Origin: CAVXZE01 sp964615365
GTDB lineage: Bacteria; Myxococcota_A; UBA9160; UBA6930
Assembly (NCBI GenBank): GCA_964615365.1
Contig: CAZTOU010000015.1
Location: 1-64,000, forward strand
Direction: 5' to 3'
Length of the DNA stretch: 64,000 nucleotides
Shown: piece after piece, positions 36,161 through 44,167 of the stretch
Layout of the letters: each line of letters opens with the position of its first letter
How positions within the stretch are numbered: position 1 is the stretch's first letter
Program-made: the position numbers and the translations under genes
The notes under the pieces: model-generated
Told to the model about the DNA's origin: nothing
What the model saw: only the letters and a program-made list of their open reading frames with translations
Database searches by the model: none

Positions 36161-37392
36161 ACCACGCCCTCCTCGCGAAGCTTCGCGACGTCCGCGGAGG
36201 AGAGCCCGAGCAGCCCGGTCAGGACTTCCTCGGTGTGTTCGCCGAGGCAGGGCGCGCCGCGTTCGATGCGCCAGTCCGTCTCGGAAAGGTGTACGGGGAG
36301 TCCGTCGGTCCGCACCGCACCCATCTTGGTGTGCTGGACGGTGGGCCAGAGCGCAAAGCCCTCCGTGTCGGGGTCGCGTTCGATGCGCTCCTCGGGCTTC
36401 TGGACTGCCGCCGCAGGCACGCCCACGGCCAGGAGCGCCCGCTGCACCTCGAACTTGTCCTGTCCCCGCGTCCAGCCTGCGACGAGCTCGTCCAAGGCAT
36501 CTTCGTTCGCTTTGCGGTCCGCCAGATGCGAGAAGCGCGAATCGCGGACCCACGCCTCCCCGATCACCTCTGCGAAGGCCCGCCAATCTCGCTCGTCCCG
36601 GCACGCGATCGAGACCCACTCGTCGTTACCTCGGGCCGGGAAGATGCCGTGAGGCGCCATCTCCGGACCGAGGCTGCGGTTGCCGTTGGGCATGCCCGGT
36701 TGCCGTGTTGGACGGCCATTCACGCTCCAGTCGAGAAGCGCCGGGCCATTCAGCCCGAGGCCCGCTTCCGTACAGGAAATGTCGACCCACTGCCCCTCGC
36801 CGGTGCGCTCCCGATGGAGCAGTGCCAGCAGGATCGCGATCGCCATGGTGAGGGCGCCCATGTGGTCCATGAAGGAGAAACCCCAGCCGGCGGGCTCCCG
36901 GTCGGGAAGCCCCGAAGTGAAGGTCAGGCCACAGACCGCCTGCACGATGGGACCCCAGGTCTTGAAGGAAGCGTAGGGGCCCGTGTGTCCGAAGCCGCAG
37001 TTCGAGACGTAGATGATGTCCGGCTTGATGGCCTTGAGCTCCTGGTAGCCGAAGCCCCACCTCTCCATCACGCCGGCGGCGAAGTTCTCGCTCACCACGT
37101 CCGAGCGTTTGATGATCTCCCGCAGCAGCTCCTTGCCGCGCTCGGTACGGAGGTTCAGTGTGATGCCCTTCTTCTCGACGTTGTGATTCTGAAAGCCGCC
37201 GGCGAAGTCCACCCCGCGGCGCTCGTCGATGAAGGGCGGAAGCATGCGGAGAATATCCCAGCGGCCTTCGCGCACCGGATCCTCGATGCGGATCACCTCC
37301 GCCCCGAAGGCGGCGAGCCATTTGGTGGCGCCAGCGCCTGCGAGCTGGCCCGTGAAGTCGCAGATCCGGTAGCGCCGCAGCGCTTCGCTCAT
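36157..37392 (-). CDS. Family III CoA-transferase (CaiB/BaiF), catalytic subunit
   Basis: Transfers CoA between carboxylic acids; 411 residues. The N-terminal RRYRICDFTGQLAGAGATKWLAAFGAEVIRIEDP and the DHMGALTMAIAILLALLHRERTGEGQWVDIS block are typical, and the catalytic Asp is present at the start of that block. The ATG at 37392 has GAGAGGA upstream. It is the first gene of a minus-strand unit with the Asp-less paralogue. The palindrome 37444-37470 lies just upstream. Confidence 0.88.
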   Translation of the reverse strand: MSEALRRYRICDFTGQLAGAGATKWLAAFGAEVIRIEDPVREGRWDILRMLPPFIDERRGVDFAGGFQNHNVEKKGITLNLRTERGKELLREIIKRSDVVSENFAAGVMERWGFGYQELKAIKPDIIYVSNCGFGHTGPYASFKTWGPIVQAVCGLTFTSGLPDREPAGWGFSFMDHMGALTMAIAILLALLHRERTGEGQWVDISCTEAGLGLNGPALLDWSVNGRPTRQPGMPNGNRSLGPEMAPHGIFPARGNDEWVSIACRDERDWRAFAEVIGEAWVRDSRFSHLADRKANEDALDELVAGWTRGQDKFEVQRALLAVGVPAAAVQKPEERIERDPDTEGFALWPTVQHTKMGAVRTDGLPVHLSETDWRIERGAPCLGEHTEEVLTGLLGLSSADVAKLREEGVV

Positions 37393-37443
37393 CGTCGCGG
37401 TCCTCTCTTCATTCCTCCGCCTGCCGGACGCGAAGCAATTTAA

Positions 37444-37470
37444 CAGATGATTGATAGAATCAATCATCTG
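37444..37470. promoter_or_regulatory. Perfect 12-bp palindrome, candidate operator
   Basis: CAGATGATTGAT-AGA-ATCAATCATCTG is a perfect inverted repeat with a 3-bp centre, 52 bp upstream of the CoA-transferase ATG and 99 bp upstream of the divergent acyl-CoA dehydrogenase ATG. Size and symmetry fit a TetR- or GntR-type operator controlling both units. It is notably AT-rich for this genome. A hairpin role in RNA is less likely between divergent genes. Confidence 0.65.
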
Positions 37471-37510
37471 CTGAGTTGCTTGTCCATTCGACCTGCCCCG
37501 GTGGCAAAGG

Positions 37511-37533
37511 GCGGGGACGTTCCTTGCGTTCTT
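37511..37533. repeat. 23-bp perfect direct repeat, copy B
   Basis: Identical over 23 bp to 29874-29896. It lies 36 bp before the acyl-CoA dehydrogenase start, so it may fall in that gene's leader. The two copies bracket 7.6 kb of accessory genes. Confidence 0.8.
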
Positions 37534-37568
37534 CCTGTTGAGAGTCTGATGCAGGAGACAGAGCCCCC

Positions 37569-38744
37569 ATGGATTTCGAGCTGACCGAAGAACAGAAGCT
37601 GGTCCAGGCGAGCGTCCGGCAGTTCATGCTGGGCGAGATCGCGCCGGACACGGAGCGGATTGATCGCGAGGCCAGGTTTCCGGAGGGCATCTGGCACCGG
37701 CTGGGCGAGATCGGGCTGCTGGGGGCAAGCGTCGACGAGGCGTATGGTGGCACGGGTCTCGGTCTTCTGACCGGGGTCCTCATCGTCGAGGAGATGGCCA
37801 GGACCTGCCCGGCCCTGGCGCTCTCCTATGCGGCTCACGCCAATCTCTGCGCCGACAACCTGAACAGGAACGCGGGCGAGGATCAGAAGCGACGCTACCT
37901 GCCGGGGCTCTGCTCGGGTGACCTGGTCGGGGGCATGGCCCTCACCGAGCCGAACGCGGGCTCCGACGCGGTCAGCATCACCACCAGGGCGAGAAAGGAC
38001 GGCGACGCGTTCGTGCTCGACGGCACCAAGATGTTCATCACCAACGCACCGATTGCCGACGTGCTGATCGTCTACGCGAAGACGGCCCCGGAGAAGAGGT
38101 CCAAAGGCATCACCGCCTTCATCGTCGAGAAGGGGTTCCCGGGGTTCTCGGTCGGGCCGGAACTCGAGAAGATGGGAAACCGGGGCTCCCCCACCAGTGA
38201 AGTCGTCTTCGAGAATTGCCGCGTGCCCGTCGAAAACGTCATCGGGGAAGTGGACGGCGGCGTTCGCATCATGATGAGCGGCCTGGACGTGGAGAGGGCC
38301 TTCGTCGCCGGTGAAGCCCTGGGGATCGCCGAGGGAGCCTTCGAGTTGGCCACGCGGTATTCCGCCGAGCGGGAGCAGTTCGGCAAGCGGATCTACAACT
38401 TCCAGATGATCAAGGCCAAGCTGGCCGACATGTACACGGAGATCGAGGCCGCTCGGGGCCTGGTCTACCGCGCGGCCGTCGAGGCCGACAAGTCCCTCCG
38501 CGGCGGAAAGGGCACCACGGTGCACAAGGTGGCTGCCGCGGCCATCCTCTTCGCTGCCGAAACCGCCGGGCGCGTCGTCGATCAGGCCCTCCAGATTCAC
38601 GGAGGCTACGGGTATATGACCGAGTATCCGGTCAACCGCTTCTACCGCGACGCCAAGCTCTTCGAAATCGGCGCGGGCACCTCGGAGATTCGTCGTCTGG
38701 TCATCGCGGATGAGATCATCCGGCGGGGTCCCGAGTTCGCATAG
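37569..38744 (+). CDS. Acyl-CoA dehydrogenase (isovaleryl-CoA dehydrogenase-like)
   Basis: FAD enzyme forming an alpha,beta-double bond in an acyl-CoA; 391 residues. Family motifs: MALTEPNAGSDAVS, the KMFITNAPIADVLIV flavin region, REQFGKRIYNFQMIK and QIHGGYGYMTEYPVNRFYRDAK. The Glu of SGLDVERAFVAG aligns with the catalytic base of isovaleryl-CoA dehydrogenase, and IGAGTSEIRRLVIADEI is close to that subfamily. A branched or short acyl-CoA substrate is likely. Divergent from the CoA-transferases and co-directional with the next gene. Confidence 0.9.
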   Translation: MDFELTEEQKLVQASVRQFMLGEIAPDTERIDREARFPEGIWHRLGEIGLLGASVDEAYGGTGLGLLTGVLIVEEMARTCPALALSYAAHANLCADNLNRNAGEDQKRRYLPGLCSGDLVGGMALTEPNAGSDAVSITTRARKDGDAFVLDGTKMFITNAPIADVLIVYAKTAPEKRSKGITAFIVEKGFPGFSVGPELEKMGNRGSPTSEVVFENCRVPVENVIGEVDGGVRIMMSGLDVERAFVAGEALGIAEGAFELATRYSAEREQFGKRIYNFQMIKAKLADMYTEIEAARGLVYRAAVEADKSLRGGKGTTVHKVAAAAILFAAETAGRVVDQALQIHGGYGYMTEYPVNRFYRDAKLFEIGAGTSEIRRLVIADEIIRRGPEFA

Positions 38745-38820
38745 CGTGTCGATCGAATTGCACAGCCCAGGCCAAGCTGGTTAAATCACTCGATTCGCCA
38801 ACCGACGGTCGGAGAGGGTC

Positions 38821-39621
38821 ATGACGTACGAGACGATGGTATTCGAGGAAACCGAGCCGGGGATCGGGCTGTTGACGCTCAACCGCCCTGAGCGATTGAA
38901 CGCGATGAACATCGAGATGGTGGATGAGTTCTACGAGCTATTCCGCAGATTGGACGAACAGCCGGACATTCGCGTGCTGATCATCACCGGCGCGGGACGG
39001 GGATTCTGCTCGGGCGCGGACTTGAGAAGTGAACGGTTCACCAGCGAAGAATACATCGAGGCGGTCAGATCGGCTCCGGTTCACCTCGAGCTGATACAGA
39101 AGCGCTACTGCGGAATCATGAAGGGGCTGCGGCACATCTCGCAGCCTGTGATCGCGGCGGTGAATGGACCCGCTGCCGGTGGTGGGATGACCATGGTGCT
39201 GGCCTCGGACATCATCTTCGCCAGTCCCGAGGCCAGCTTCACCCCCTCCTTCATCAACATCGGGCTCTCTGGCGGTGAGCTGGGAACCACCTATTTCCTC
39301 CCCCGGATGGTGGGGATCGCGCGGGCTTCCGAGATCCTGATGACCGGGCGAACGGTTGGAGCGGAGGAGGCGGAGCGCATCGGTCTGATCACCCGTCTGG
39401 TCCTCGGCGAGGCGCTGCTCGAGACGGCGAAGGAGACGGCCCGGCTGATGCTGGAGAAGAGCGTTCGCGGCCTGCGGCTCACCAAGGAGACGATCCGGCA
39501 GAACCTGGACGCGCCTTCCCTCGAGAACGCCGTGGAGCTGGAGAATCGCAATCAGAGCATGCTCTGCACCGCTCCAGAGTTCTTCGAGGCCATCGCCAAC
39601 TTCAGGAAGCCGCGCGCTTAG
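38821..39621 (+). CDS. Crotonase-fold (enoyl-CoA hydratase/isomerase) protein
   Basis: A 266-residue crotonase-family protein with GIGLLTLNRPERLNAMN, GAGRGFCSGADL (the oxyanion-hole region) and VNGPAAGGGMTMVLASDIIFA. By alignment with rat crotonase, the two catalytic Glu positions are Thr (in GGGMTM) and Phe (in FTPSF), so simple hydration is doubtful; isomerase or hydrolase chemistry is possible. An acidic residue is available in SGGELG. It probably acts after the acyl-CoA dehydrogenase 76 bp upstream. GGAGAGG precedes the ATG. Confidence 0.85.
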   Translation: MTYETMVFEETEPGIGLLTLNRPERLNAMNIEMVDEFYELFRRLDEQPDIRVLIITGAGRGFCSGADLRSERFTSEEYIEAVRSAPVHLELIQKRYCGIMKGLRHISQPVIAAVNGPAAGGGMTMVLASDIIFASPEASFTPSFINIGLSGGELGTTYFLPRMVGIARASEILMTGRTVGAEEAERIGLITRLVLGEALLETAKETARLMLEKSVRGLRLTKETIRQNLDAPSLENAVELENRNQSMLCTAPEFFEAIANFRKPRA

Positions 39622-39641
39622 GCCCCAGCCCTCTCGACCGA

Positions 39642-40736
39642 TCAGGCTTCTGCGGCCTCTTCCCGCTGCATCGATGCCATCATCGAGGTCATCAGCTCTC
39701 TGTGATTCCGTGGAGGATCGCGCCTCTTGGGGCGATTCACCATTCTGAGCGCTTCCATGTCGCAGCTGGAGACGCAGAGCCCGCAGCCGACGCACTGCTC
39801 GTCGATCCGTTTCGCAACGGCATCCCGCATGACGAGCGCATCCATGGGGCAGCGTTCGGTGCAGAGCTCACAGCCGCTGCAGCCGTCCGCATCCACCTCC
39901 ACCCTGTAGTTGGACGCGCTGCCGAAACTTCTCATCTGCTCCTTCAGGCTCTTCACGATGCCACAGTGGCAGTCGCAGCAATTGCAGATGAAGTCGATGT
40001 AGTCGGTGGTATTGCTGGAGCAGTGGATCAGTCCGGCCTCCTCGGACCTGTCCAGGATCTCCCTCGCCTCCTGCTTGGAGACCAGCCGCCCGAATCCCCT
40101 CTCGGCGATGAACTGGGCTCCCGGTCCGAACGACATGCAGACCTCTTTCGGCTTGTCGCAGGGGTCCCCGAGGAGTTCGCCGTGGTGCCGGCAATAACAC
40201 GCCGAGACGGCGATCTGCTCGCTGTTCTCCACGTACTCCGAGATGATGTCGTAGGGATACACCTCGATGCCGCTCTTGATCTCCTCCTCGACCGGAATCA
40301 CCCGGGAGAAGGCCACCGTTGGCAGCTTGTCCTCTCCGCGCGGCAGCTCCCGGGCGATCTTGAAGTAGTCCTCGAAGAGGCGAGCGAGCTTCTTGTCCCG
40401 TTCGGAGGTGCCGCCCTTCATCAGCTGGAATTCGAAGATTCCGGGAATCAGGGGAATCGCCGCGTAGACCCGCCTCCCTTTCCGCTGCCGGGTGGTAATC
40501 AGGCCCTTGTCCGCCATGCCCTCCAGGATCGACAGGGTTTCCTCGGCGGACTTGCCGACGCCTTCTGCGATCTGCTCCGGGAACGACGAGACGAACGGCA
40601 TTCCGGAGAACATCTCCGCCTCTGCCTCGGTGAAGATCTCGGTGAGCAGTGCGTAGAGCTCGTCACATCGATGGGCGGGCAGGGAGCCCCCTCTCGTGTT
40701 GAGTGAATCGATCAGGCGATCGTACGCGTCATTCAC
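39642..40736 (-). CDS. 4Fe-4S polyferredoxin with N-terminal helical (HTH-like) region
   Basis: A 364-residue iron-sulfur protein, probably an electron carrier or redox sensor. The C-terminus has two 4Fe-4S motifs, CSGCELCTERCP and CVGCGLCVSSCD. The middle has additional Cys motifs, CYCRHH and CNCCDCHCG. The N-terminal 100 residues look like a winged-helix fold (SAEETLSILEGMADKGLITTRQRKGRRVY). The GTG at 40736 is preferred over the ATG at 40751 because AGGAGA sits six bases before it. Convergent with the crotonase gene; it may serve the acyl-CoA dehydrogenase. Confidence 0.8.
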   Translation of the reverse strand: MNDAYDRLIDSLNTRGGSLPAHRCDELYALLTEIFTEAEAEMFSGMPFVSSFPEQIAEGVGKSAEETLSILEGMADKGLITTRQRKGRRVYAAIPLIPGIFEFQLMKGGTSERDKKLARLFEDYFKIARELPRGEDKLPTVAFSRVIPVEEEIKSGIEVYPYDIISEYVENSEQIAVSACYCRHHGELLGDPCDKPKEVCMSFGPGAQFIAERGFGRLVSKQEAREILDRSEEAGLIHCSSNTTDYIDFICNCCDCHCGIVKSLKEQMRSFGSASNYRVEVDADGCSGCELCTERCPMDALVMRDAVAKRIDEQCVGCGLCVSSCDMEALRMVNRPKRRDPPRNHRELMTSMMASMQREEAAEA

Positions 40737-41006
40737 CGATCTTCTCCTCATTGTGAATGGTCTCCCAGCTACCTGGCCACATTCAGGTTGGGGAGGACAG
40801 GCTATCGAACGCTGTCGCGTCCTTCATGGTTCGATCCCCGATATCCGTCATCACCGGAAGAGAGCGACCGGCGCGTCACATCCGAGACTCCTTTGATTTC
40901 AGCTGCTTGTGGAAACAGGCGTCCTCCAGACGACGCAGAGCTAAGCTCGATGGCGAAAGCCACCACGATGGGTAGCGATCCCGAGACCGATTGCAGGAGG
41001 TCGACG

Positions 41007-42845
41007 ATGAGCCACTGGTCTTCAGCCAGAGTCCTTTCGCTTCGCCACCCGGAGTCCCTGGCGCCGGGAGGAATCGTCGGGGGAGTGATCGCTCTGCTGC
41101 TCCTCTTCCTTCCCGGGCACGCGCCCGCGGATCCTTCGCCTCCGCTCACTCCCGAGTCGATTCGCGCCCACCACGAGGCGTTGGTCGAGATCTCCACCCG
41201 GGCTGGCGGGCTCGACTCGGGGATCCGCCTGAATCGGGCGGGAGGCGAGGCGGCGGAGTATCTGCGCAGCGAATACGAAGCAGTGGGCCTGCAGAAGGTA
41301 CGGCTGGAGGAGTTCCATCCCAACCGCTGGTGGCCGGAGGGCTACGAGCTGATCCTCCTCGGGGGAGGTGGTGGATCGACGGACGTGTCGCTCAACGCCT
41401 TTCCCCTATGGCATTGCGAAGGAGCGGACGACCTCGAGCTCGAAGTCGTCCACGTCGGGTTCGGGACCAGTGGTGAGTTCCGGGGAGTCGACGTGAAGGG
41501 CAAGGCCGTTCTGATCGACATGAAACGGATCCTGCACTTCATCGCATCCCACCGGTACACGGGGGCTCTCGAGCGGGCCAGGGACAAGGGCGCGGCGGCG
41601 GTGATCCTCGCGGAGACCAGAGTCGACTCCCCCAACGGCAACCCGGTTGGCTCGGCGGGGAAGATACGAGACGGCGAGGCCGAGACCGCGAAGCTCTTTC
41701 CTCTTCCTGTCTTCAGCATTGGGAAGAGCGACGGTCAGAAGGTGAGGGTGCGACTCGAAGACGGTCCGGTCCGAGTCCGGATGAACCTCGCCTACAGCGT
41801 GAGTCGGACACGGGCCGTCAACGTCGTCGGCGAGCTCCCCGGAAACGGCAAGATCGATGAGTATGTCGTCGTGGGCGGGCATTACGACTCGTGGTTTGAC
41901 GGTGCCATCGACAACCTCGGGTCCCAGGCGAGCCTCCTGGAGATGGCGCGTCACTTCGCCAGCGTGCCCCGGGACCGGCGAGATCGAACGCTGATCTTCG
42001 TCTCCATCTTCGGACACGAGCTGGGCAACGACGAGATGGGCCACGCGGCGTTCGTGCAGCAGCATCCGGAGCTCCGGGGAAGGACGACCTGCTTCCTCAA
42101 CATCGACGGCTCCGGCTCATGGGGCTGGGAGGAGAAGGACGATACCGGCGAGATCCTTCCCACGGGCCGGGATGACAAGGGGGGAATCTTTGCGACGAGC
42201 TGGGCGCTGGCCGCGATCGCCTACGAGGCCGTCTACCGCCACGCGGAGGGGAGCTGGGGGCAGTATCCGCTGGGCTCCCTGGTGGCCGATCTCCAGGGGC
42301 CGATCGCCGAAGCTGGCTATCCCAGCCTACTCCTCATCTCCAAGCACATCTACTACCACAGCGCCCTGGATACACTCGATCGGATCGCACCGGAGCAGGT
42401 TTTCCGGCGCACGCTGATGAACATCCAGGTCATCCAGAACCTCCTCGACTCCGCTCCGGGGTATCTCATCGGTGCGGATACGAATCCCAACCGGGCTCCC
42501 GGCTCGGCCGAGCCCCGTCAGGCGGACCTCGGTCCCGACGACCTGCCGGCCAATCCTCGACCCTGGTCCGACCAGCCGCCCTCGGGGCTCTCGATACACG
42601 TCATTCCACCGCATCCCAAGGTCTTCTCTCCCGTGATCGTGTGGCCCGGCTACTGGGAAGCCGACTCGATCCTCGGAGCCGACGCGATCAGCTGGGACTT
42701 CGGAGCCTTCCGGAGGGCCAAGCGGGCGATCGCCACCGGAACCATGTTCTTCCTGCCCGGCACCAAGACCATCACGCTGACCGTCACGGACAGTCAGGGG
42801 CGCTCGACCTCGATCCGTCGCGAGATCCGGGTCTCCCTGCGCTGA
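41007..42845 (+). CDS. Secreted M28 zinc aminopeptidase with PA and C-terminal beta domains
   Basis: Exported peptidase of 612 residues. An N-terminal hydrophobic segment (GGIVGGVIALLLLFLPG) ending in HAPA is a signal peptide or anchor. A protease-associated domain covers about 130-260. The M28 domain has zinc ligands in GGHYDSWFDGAIDNLGSQ, the acidic FGHELGNDEMG and the late His of YYHSALDTLDRI. The last 90 residues look like a PKD/Ig-type beta domain (TKTITLTVTDSQGRSTS). The ATG at 41007 has AGGAGG seven bases upstream. The 270 bp before it contain no gene I can support. Confidence 0.88.
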   Translation: MSHWSSARVLSLRHPESLAPGGIVGGVIALLLLFLPGHAPADPSPPLTPESIRAHHEALVEISTRAGGLDSGIRLNRAGGEAAEYLRSEYEAVGLQKVRLEEFHPNRWWPEGYELILLGGGGGSTDVSLNAFPLWHCEGADDLELEVVHVGFGTSGEFRGVDVKGKAVLIDMKRILHFIASHRYTGALERARDKGAAAVILAETRVDSPNGNPVGSAGKIRDGEAETAKLFPLPVFSIGKSDGQKVRVRLEDGPVRVRMNLAYSVSRTRAVNVVGELPGNGKIDEYVVVGGHYDSWFDGAIDNLGSQASLLEMARHFASVPRDRRDRTLIFVSIFGHELGNDEMGHAAFVQQHPELRGRTTCFLNIDGSGSWGWEEKDDTGEILPTGRDDKGGIFATSWALAAIAYEAVYRHAEGSWGQYPLGSLVADLQGPIAEAGYPSLLLISKHIYYHSALDTLDRIAPEQVFRRTLMNIQVIQNLLDSAPGYLIGADTNPNRAPGSAEPRQADLGPDDLPANPRPWSDQPPSGLSIHVIPPHPKVFSPVIVWPGYWEADSILGADAISWDFGAFRRAKRAIATGTMFFLPGTKTITLTVTDSQGRSTSIRREIRVSLR

Positions 42846-42916
42846 GACCGCTTTCCATCACGGCCTGCCCGGGTCACCCTCTCCTGCCCGGGGGGCGACA
42901 CTCCCGACGAATGCTC

Positions 42917-43222
42917 CTATGAGCCGCCGAGTCGCGCGAAGATGGCCTCGGGTGTGTCGGCTCCGACGGAGTCCTGGATCTCGGCCAGCTCGCTTCTCAG
43001 CCGCTCGCAAATCGACTCGGCGTCTTCGATGCCTCGCGCCGCGAGCTCGTCCGGCAGAACTCGGCGGGCCACGACGCCAAGCTCGGCAGCCTTGACGGAC
43101 GCCGGGTCCAGCCCGGCCTGCTTGAGGGTGATGCGCAGGGTGCCACGGGCCTCCAGCCGAGAGAGCTCCGTCAGCCGCTCGAGGCCGTCGCAGGCGCGTT
43201 CGAAGGCGGTGAGATCAGCCAT
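42917..43222 (-). CDS. 101-residue helical protein, partner of the 7-TM protein (module A)
   Basis: Family not recognised. A soluble, probably all-helical protein with conserved segments RLEARGTLRITLKQAGL, LPDELAARG and the C-terminal PEAIFARLGGS. The same segments, in the same order, occur in the 102-residue protein at 58871-59179, so these are paralogues. It follows the 7-TM gene with an 8-bp overlap, as in the other copy where the spacing is 4 bp. The stable pairing suggests a membrane protein plus cytoplasmic effector or adaptor; this is inference. Confidence 0.75.
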   Translation of the reverse strand: MADLTAFERACDGLERLTELSRLEARGTLRITLKQAGLDPASVKAAELGVVARRVLPDELAARGIEDAESICERLRSELAEIQDSVGADTPEAIFARLGGS

Positions 43223-43979
43223 CGGTCGCTCCTGGGGCGGCTCTGCCCCGGATCCAGTGCAGGTAGGAGGTCGGCGGCGCGAAGGTGAGCCACCAGACGA
43301 GCGCGTTCACGAGGCCGGCCAGGACCACGAACCAGGAGACGAAGGGATCGGCAATCGAGATCTCACTCCGGGTCAGGATCGCCACAAAGAGCGCGAGGAC
43401 CACGAGGCTGCTGGCTCCCTCGCCCGCGCCCCACACGAAGAACCGATTGGTGACGACCGGGTCGGCGAGTCCGAGGGATCGGCGCCTGCGCATCAGACGG
43501 TAGTAGCGAAGCGACTCCAGCGACGCCCAGCCGAAGGCCAAGACGTAGAGGGGTGCCATGCCGATCCGCGCGTGCAGGGGCAGGGGAACACTCGCGCTGA
43601 GCTGCAGCCAGTTGGCCCAGATGTTCAGGCCAGCGGATATCGAGGCGGCCAGAGCGACGCTGGCCGCGAGCGCCTGGCGCCAGTGGCTCCTGGCTCCGAA
43701 GACCTGCCAGGTGAAGAGCGACAGGCCGAGGAGGGTGGCGTAGTAGGCGAGGACGCGTACCACGACGATTCCCATACGCAGGCCCAGGGAACCCTCCTCG
43801 CCGAGGGCATGGTGGGCCAGGAACGCCGGCTGACTCAGGGCAGCGTAGGCGAACAGCCCGGCGCCGATGGCGAACTCTGGGAGCTTGCGGCTGCGCGCGG
43901 CAATGCCGAACAGCTTCAGACCCACCAGTGTGCCCACCAGCACGCAGAGAAGCACGGAGCCGACCATCAGGAACTTCAT
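43215..43979 (-). CDS. 7-TM membrane protein of unknown function (module A)
   Basis: A 254-residue integral membrane protein with about seven hydrophobic helices. Conserved with the protein at 58123-58866: ARxxRxLPEFxIG after helix 1, RRRRSLGLADPVVTNRFFVW before helix 6, and a C-terminal F.PP..YL..IR.RA. No transporter, kinase or enzyme motif is visible. The ATG has GAGAGAGGG upstream. Its operon partner is the 101-residue protein. Receptor-like or lipid-related roles are equally possible. Confidence 0.75.
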   Translation of the reverse strand: MKFLMVGSVLLCVLVGTLVGLKLFGIAARSRKLPEFAIGAGLFAYAALSQPAFLAHHALGEEGSLGLRMGIVVVRVLAYYATLLGLSLFTWQVFGARSHWRQALAASVALAASISAGLNIWANWLQLSASVPLPLHARIGMAPLYVLAFGWASLESLRYYRLMRRRRSLGLADPVVTNRFFVWGAGEGASSLVVLALFVAILTRSEISIADPFVSWFVVLAGLVNALVWWLTFAPPTSYLHWIRGRAAPGATDG

Positions 43980-44167
43980 GTAGCCGCCCTCTCTCCGGAT
44001 GAGGGAGTTCCTCCGGAAACCGCCTGATCGGCATACCATCACCTCGGCCTGAGTCTTCCCAGGGCCCCCTCCCAGGAATCATGCCCGCGAAGACGGGATT
44101 CCGGGCCTGAGGACCGCCATTCCCCGAAGTGGTACATTCCCCGCCTCCCCATCGAACGAGAGACATC

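Noticed and set aside
40737..41006. Longer N-terminus of the M28 peptidase starting near 40788
   Set aside because: The extra residues are not signal-like, and AGGAGG sits at the correct distance from the ATG at 41007.
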